64,000 bases of DNA. Origin: Emticicia sp. C21. Lineage in GTDB: Bacteria; Bacteroidota; Bacteroidia; Cytophagales; Spirosomataceae. The notes under the pieces were generated by a model. The model ran no database searches. It was not told where the DNA came from and saw only the letters and a program-made list of their open reading frames with translations. The position numbers and the translations under genes were made by a program. The stretch spans positions 598,063 to 662,062 of the forward strand of contig NZ_QVMT01000001.1 of NCBI RefSeq assembly GCF_003418935.1, read 5' to 3'. Positions 60,701-64,000 of this stretch are shown here, piece after piece; position 1 is the stretch's first letter; each line of letters begins with the position of its first letter.

Positions 60701-61169
60701 CAACTTTACCCGACATAGCGTTCAACACGTTTTCGTTAGAAATACGGCTCAGATCTTTGCCATCTACTTTACCTACAGAATAACCAAGCGATTTTTCTTC
60801 ACGTTTGATACCCAAGGCAGTTACAACCACCTCTTTCAGACTTTCAGCACTTAAATCCATTGCTAGATCAACAGTGCTTCTGTTTCCTACCGGAATTTCT
60901 GTGGCTTCATAACCAACAAATGAAAAAACTAAAACAGCATTGCTACCTACTTCGATAGAGTAGTTTCCGGTAGCATTAGTGCTTGTACCTTTTTGAGTAC
61001 CTTTTAACAGGACGTTTACACCGGGCATGGCAGCTCCATCCTCTTTGGATGTTACTTTACCTGTAACAGTCCGGGTCTGAGCCCATACTGTCGGAGCGCA
61101 AGCTCCTAACAGGAAACCGAAAAAAACCAGCCCCCTAAGCATGCTTCGGAGAGTAAAGTTTAACTTCAT
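57783..61169 (-). CDS. SusC/RagA-family TonB-dependent transporter (second pair)
   Basis: ATG 61169 (MKLNFTLRSMLRG) is preferred over a TTG at 61208 because it begins a signal peptide ending VWAQ. The 1128-residue product has a carboxypeptidase-regulatory-like domain (GKVTSKEDGAAMPGVNVLLK), a TonB-box region (LKEVVVTALGIKREEKSLGY), a plug (DNQPLFVIDGVP, GPSAAALYGSRAGNGVVIIT) and a long barrel ending GFKLGLTF. There is no STN domain, so the ECF sigma gene just upstream is probably not controlled through this transporter by a FecR relay. It forms a complex with the SusD-like_2 protein encoded next. Confidence 0.95.
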   Translation of the reverse strand: MKLNFTLRSMLRGLVFFGFLLGACAPTVWAQTRTVTGKVTSKEDGAAMPGVNVLLKGTQKGTSTNATGNYSIEVGSNAVLVFSFVGYEATEIPVGNRSTVDLAMDLSAESLKEVVVTALGIKREEKSLGYSVGKVDGKDLSRISNENVLNAMSGKVAGVAINSTGATGSSVSMVIRGAKSLSNDNQPLFVIDGVPIINTLNNVSQIGGDNRVDYGNAISDLNPENVESISILKGPSAAALYGSRAGNGVVIITTKNGSKAKKMTVNLTTNTVFDNPYRFLDLHSKYATGILPFTPDNNPYPGGVLIIDEGSAGGVGPELDKGYKAIQWNSPKDANGKQIPTELVSHPNNIRDFVQTGITTTNGISIANSNDFVNYRVAYSNMTNRGIIPGSDLFKNSLAVATSLKLSNKLRISTNIDLSRNNSNNRPAGERGANPLQWAYAVSPHIDINELKDYWVPGQEGLQQKSQSPKNYNNPWFLAHEVRNAFERNRLFGNIKADYQITPELSLMGRYSVDTYGEERETKIGNSYTAEPRGAYGVINLKRFESNADVLATYNKNVKDFSFSISAGANARNTNYQDVTNRSRNGTGLIIPGLYTLQNISPANLDYSSFLSRKVVYSAYGMANIGFKDMLFLDLTGRNDWSSTLPASNRSYFYPAASLSLLVNELFQTSSQNLNMLKVRAGVAQVGNDTNPYALLNTLANNEAWNGITRLSKSGTILLPDLKPEISTSYEVGADLTMFKNKLRVSGTYYMVENRNQIIPTKLPPSTGYTSKNINAGLLVSRGTEITVGGTPFEKNGWRLDLTANFYRNRTVIKELSPGLDFYTLWTDAKGGAWTYVGETIGDIYDSELVTVKDPSSKYFGYPILDENGSWQAVSASNTRNKIGNFNPDFILGFQASLTYKNFSLNATFDWRQGGDFVSQTYRYGESDLKSQRFLDNLINPNGLTGDALRNYLVDNDLVRVVGNKFNIVGGPTAAYGGYPFEYGGNTYMYGVFNPGVIAQYNEAGQITGYTENLGGPGTKIIPYGDNYPWDFTRAALFDASYIKLREISLGYEIPSGFVKRLGMQSANISVYSRNIMLWTAAKIGIDPEMAFQPQAGAQAGTQFKQGIERYNVTPWVIPVGFKLGLTF

Positions 61170-61304
61170 AATATAATTTTTTAAAGTGAAGATAGAATTG
61201 TAACTCAAGTTTATTTTTGAATTTAACTGAATTACTGTTTAAGTGGTAAAATGTACTACTGGGTTTGTGTAATGATTATATAAATTTTAAATAGAAGAAA
61301 TACA

Positions 61305-61844
61305 TTAGAGAGCTAAAGCCAGATCTACGCTGCCACGCAGGTACTGCTTTGCCTTAACCAGCTGATTCTTAACGGTATTCTTAGAGATTCGCATCATTTC
61401 GGCAATCTCCTGATACGACTTCCCGTCTTCCACATTTAGTTTCAGAATCATCTTACGTTTAGCCGGAAGACTATTCATAGCATTACGCAGCAAAACTATT
61501 TTTGCTTCTTCAGTATCTGAGTTTCTGTGGTGGTCATCTTCCATCATTTGTAGATACTGATGTTGCATGGTCTGGCTTCTTTCCATTTTTTTCAGATAAT
61601 CGAAAGCCAGGTTGCGTAAGCAGGTAAAGATATAAGAATTGAAGTTCAGCTCAGGATTAATCTGTTCTCTGCGATTCCAGATTTTGATAAAAACTTCATG
61701 CAGCATATTTTCTGCTTCCTCTTCATCTTTCACAATAGCCATCGAAAATCGGATACCCGGCTCTTTGTAGTGATTATATAATTTAGTAAAGGCCGTACTG
61801 TCACCCTCGGCGACTTTCATAATTATGTGATCTAGTGCTTCCAT
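61305..61844 (-). CDS. ECF-type RNA polymerase sigma-70 factor
   Basis: The 179-residue product has sigma region 2 (about 10-80; FTKLYNHYKEPGIRFSMAIV, then EVFIKIWNRREQI and FNSYIFTCLRNLAFDYLKK) and region 4.2 (about 118-172; SLPAKRKMILKLNVEDGKSY, then MRISKNTVKNQLVKAKQYLR). It belongs to the Bacteroidota ECF group usually paired with a FecR anti-sigma factor. No such gene is adjacent: the next gene in this direction is SusC, 135 bases away. It may control the SusC/SusD pair, or answer to an anti-sigma factor elsewhere. Confidence 0.95.
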   Translation of the reverse strand: MEALDHIIMKVAEGDSTAFTKLYNHYKEPGIRFSMAIVKDEEEAENMLHEVFIKIWNRREQINPELNFNSYIFTCLRNLAFDYLKKMERSQTMQHQYLQMMEDDHHRNSDTEEAKIVLLRNAMNSLPAKRKMILKLNVEDGKSYQEIAEMMRISKNTVKNQLVKAKQYLRGSVDLALAL

Positions 61845-62318
61845 GCGTAAGCTATATTTAAGGATAGGTGTTAAAATTATATTGATAAAAAGAGTGTTCA
61901 GGTAAACGCAAATAAATACAAAATAATCTCACAATAATACTAAATCAATTCAACCGTAAATTTGCCATTGCATGAGATGCGAAATTTTTAAAAGGCTATA
62001 AAAACACAATGATTATTTACTAAGAGACCTGTAAAATTGGCAGTTGATACTCTGTGTTTGGCTTTACTAAACTAAGGCTGAATAATTATGAAATAAATAT
62101 ACTAGGTTTTTGATAGACTATATTCGCATATTACGTAAAATAATCCTCAAAAAGCGCACGACCCTCAATAATTAACTTTTACCTAAAATTGGAAGATATT
62201 TTGGTAATAGTTTGATAAAATTAACGCCGTCTAATAAAGGAAATTACCTAATCTTTTCAGCTCAGAACATTTCTGTTATCTTTAATACATAAACTATAAA
62301 ACTGTATCACGACGAACT
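61845..62318. other. Intergenic region between divergent sigma factor and peptidase genes
   Basis: This AT-rich gap must hold promoters for both flanking genes, but no full TTTG-N18/19-TAnnTTTG match was found on either strand. No gene, long stem-loop or member of the repeat families in this window was seen. Confidence 0.5.
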
Positions 62319-63479
62319 ATGAAAAAATCATATTTACTCTTTTTATTACTATCTATTCTTTCCTCTCAATTACTAGCTCAGAAACCCAGAGCAAGAGATT
62401 TAGGTATTCCGTTCGATGGAATAACCGGGCCCTACAATGCTATTACCGATGTCCCTGGTGTTGAAGTCGGCTATAAAACATTAATCAGTGGCTCCGGCGA
62501 ATTAAAAGTAGGAAAAGGCCCAGTCCGAACCGGTGTTACAGTTATTCTACCCAAAGGCAAAACAGATGCAAACTACCCGGCCGCTTGGTTTTCATTGAAT
62601 GGTGATGGCGAACTGACTGGTCTACCCTATATTGATGATTTTGGTACTGGCTATGGAGCTATTGGCATTACCAACACGAATAGCGTGGGTATCGTAAAAG
62701 ATGCGATTGGCGAATGGAGTTATAAAAAGTTCTCAAAAGGAGATTTTGTCGATTTTTCGTTCGGACTCCCAACCGTAGGCGAAACATGGGATGGGGTATT
62801 GAATGACATAAGCGGCTTTCATGTAAAAAAGGAGCATGTATTTGAAGCCTTAGATAAAGCCCAAGACAGGAAAATAGCGGAAGGCAATGTGGGTGGTGGC
62901 ACAGGTATGGCGCTCTATAGCTTTAAAGGTGGTAATGGCACGGCTTCAAGAGTATTTACTATTGATTCTATTCAATATACATTAGGGGTATTTGTGCAAG
63001 CCAACTTCGGCAGACGGGATGAGTTGACTGTAGCAGGCGTACCTGTAGGCAAAGAAATTCAGGATTTACAGCCCATTGTCAATCGTGAGAACCGCAAAGA
63101 TGGGTCTATCATAGCCATTGTTGGAACAGATGCTCCGCTTCTACCCAATCAATTAAAACTGATAGCCAAAAGAGTAACACATGGCATTGCCCGCACGGGT
63201 ACATTTTCGCATCATGGTTCAGGTGAAATTTTTCTGGCTTTTTCTACTGCCACGCCTATATATAATAAGGATAAGACAGAAACCTGGAAAGTACTACCGA
63301 AATGGGAGCTTGACCCTGTTTTTGAAGCAACTGTTCAGGCCACGGAAGAAGCTATCATCAACGCCTTAGTAGCCGCCGAAGATATGGAGGGCATTAATGG
63401 TAATAAATATTTTGGTATTCCTCATGATAGACTGAAAGTTATTATGAAGAAATATAATAGATTAGATGAGAAAAAATAG
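62319..63479 (+). CDS. P1-family peptidase (DmpA/BapA-type aminopeptidase)
   Basis: The 386-residue product has a signal peptide (to about residue 20, LLAQ). It matches the DmpA/BapA Ntn-hydrolase fold, with RARDLGIPFDGITGPYNAIT at the start, TGVTVILPKGK, GAIGITNTNSVGIVKDAIGE and GNVGGGTGMALYSFKGGNG. The self-cleavage region is GTASR, after which the second chain would begin at the nucleophile; HGSGEIFLAFS follows near the end. These enzymes release N-terminal D- or beta-amino acids from peptides. The signal peptide places it in the periplasm. Its stop codon touches a MITE-like element. Confidence 0.92.
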   Translation: MKKSYLLFLLLSILSSQLLAQKPRARDLGIPFDGITGPYNAITDVPGVEVGYKTLISGSGELKVGKGPVRTGVTVILPKGKTDANYPAAWFSLNGDGELTGLPYIDDFGTGYGAIGITNTNSVGIVKDAIGEWSYKKFSKGDFVDFSFGLPTVGETWDGVLNDISGFHVKKEHVFEALDKAQDRKIAEGNVGGGTGMALYSFKGGNGTASRVFTIDSIQYTLGVFVQANFGRRDELTVAGVPVGKEIQDLQPIVNRENRKDGSIIAIVGTDAPLLPNQLKLIAKRVTHGIARTGTFSHHGSGEIFLAFSTATPIYNKDKTETWKVLPKWELDPVFEATVQATEEAIINALVAAEDMEGINGNKYFGIPHDRLKVIMKKYNRLDEKK

Positions 63480-63608
63480 TAGAGACGTATTGCAATACGT
63501 CTCCAAAGATATATCAGTAACAATGAATTATCTTCTGGTTTCGCGTCTATCCATATCCAATCTATTAGATTGCATAGGCCCTTGAGACGTATAGCAATAC
63601 GTCTCTAC
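63479..63608 (+). mobile_element. MITE-like element, 130 bp, copy 2
   Basis: The ends are inverted repeats: GTAGAGACGTATTGCAATAC on the left, and on the right the complement of GTAGAGACGTATTGCTATAC, each continuing GTCTC. Each end is a small palindrome. The inner part near the right end (ATCTATTAGATTGCATAGGC) matches the 131-bp element at 38942-39072 read in the opposite direction. It has no coding capacity. The left end shares its first base with the TAG stop of the P1 peptidase gene, so the insertion left that gene intact. Confidence 0.75.
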
Positions 63609-63622
63609 AAAATAATATAATT

Positions 63623-64000
63623 TTATTTCGCCTGATAGACCTGCTGCAACCAAGCTCCCAATTTCGTATAAATACTAAACAAACTCTTCCGCATTTCATG
63701 CGTTTCACCAGGATATAATTCCAATTGTGATTTGATGCCTAATGATTGTAATTTCTTATACAATTCTTTCGATTGATTCACATTTACCAATTCATCACTT
63801 TCGCCATGAAAAATTATGGTGGGTACACCCGTTTCTTTTTTCAGGTGATAAATAGGACTGGCATCAATGGCAATAGTTGCCTGTGGATTAGTATCACCTA
63901 AGAATTGATTAATTGTATTACTAGCTGTTGGATTGTCTCTAAAAATCTTATCAGTTAAATCCGTTGGCCCTACTATATCTATTACCGTCTTTATCTGCTT
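63623..64000 (-). CDS. Alpha/beta hydrolase, C-terminal part (N-terminus beyond window)
   Basis: The minus strand is open from the right edge to TAA at 63623-63625, giving the last 125 residues. They fit the end of an alpha/beta hydrolase of the esterase/dienelactone or BD-FAE type: IVGPTDLTDKI, ASPIYHLKKETGVPTIIFHG, then ESDELVNVNQSKELYKKLQS with the catalytic Asp, and YPGETHEMRKSLF with the catalytic His. The nucleophile Ser lies outside the window. It could be a carbohydrate esterase, but the substrate is unknown. A MITE-like element separates it from the convergent P1 peptidase gene. Confidence 0.85.
   Translation of the reverse strand, partial: KQIKTVIDIVGPTDLTDKIFRDNPTASNTINQFLGDTNPQATIAIDASPIYHLKKETGVPTIIFHGESDELVNVNQSKELYKKLQSLGIKSQLELYPGETHEMRKSLFSIYTKLGAWLQQVYQAK

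Overview
This AT-rich window appears to be chromosomal DNA of an aerobic, polysaccharide-degrading Bacteroidota bacterium, most likely order Cytophagales (Spirosomataceae-like). The evidence is two SusC/SusD pairs, an ASPIC/UnbV-type FG-GAP lipoprotein, LytTR and 7TMR-DISM two-component systems, many lipobox proteins, promoters of the Bacteroidota TTTG/TAnnTTTG type, and weak Shine-Dalgarno sequences. The genus is an inference. No tRNA, rRNA, CRISPR array, phage or complete IS element was seen.

Layout. 1-7600: a glycan-uptake locus on the minus strand (SusC, SusD, terminator, then two overlapping GH43 genes). Three copies of a 17-bp palindrome sit on its two promoters. 7.8-13.7 kb: a divergent FG-GAP lipoprotein, a decayed TPR gene and a secreted beta-helix protein. 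13.7-24.7 kb: a tightly packed five-gene minus-strand operon. It encodes an actin/HSP70-like ATPase, a membrane coiled-coil protein, a 1840-residue polytopic membrane protein ending in a complete penicillin-binding transpeptidase domain, a small single-pass protein and an SH3-like membrane protein. I recognise no described system with this composition; it is the best candidate for something new. 25-36 kb: small genes, a DinB-like protein, a GlxA-type regulator, an ABC exporter with its own LytS/LytTR-type two-component system, small lipoproteins, and a PQQ dehydrogenase with a beta-propeller partner.

36.7-47.7 kb: a second sugar locus with a ROK protein, an MFS transporter and an XylR-like regulator. 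These converge on an operon of a GH2 exo-glucosaminidase-like lipoprotein, a GH67N/GH20b-like hydrolase and a DapA-like aldolase, with a divergent uncharacterised membrane protein. 47.8-61.8 kb: hydrolytic and phosphate-related genes (GDPD, a PqaA-like protein, a ceramidase-like protein, a purple acid phosphatase), a 7TMR-DISM/NarL two-component pair, and a second SusC/SusD pair behind an ECF sigma factor. The end holds a P1-family peptidase and part of an alpha/beta hydrolase. Small palindromic repeats are scattered in the gaps, including two 130-131 bp MITE-like elements that share long terminal inverted repeats.

The likely theme is scavenging of plant or microbial polysaccharide and phosphorylated organic matter. 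Regulation is local, through promoter-overlapping operators, an XylR-type regulator, two-component systems and an ECF sigma factor.
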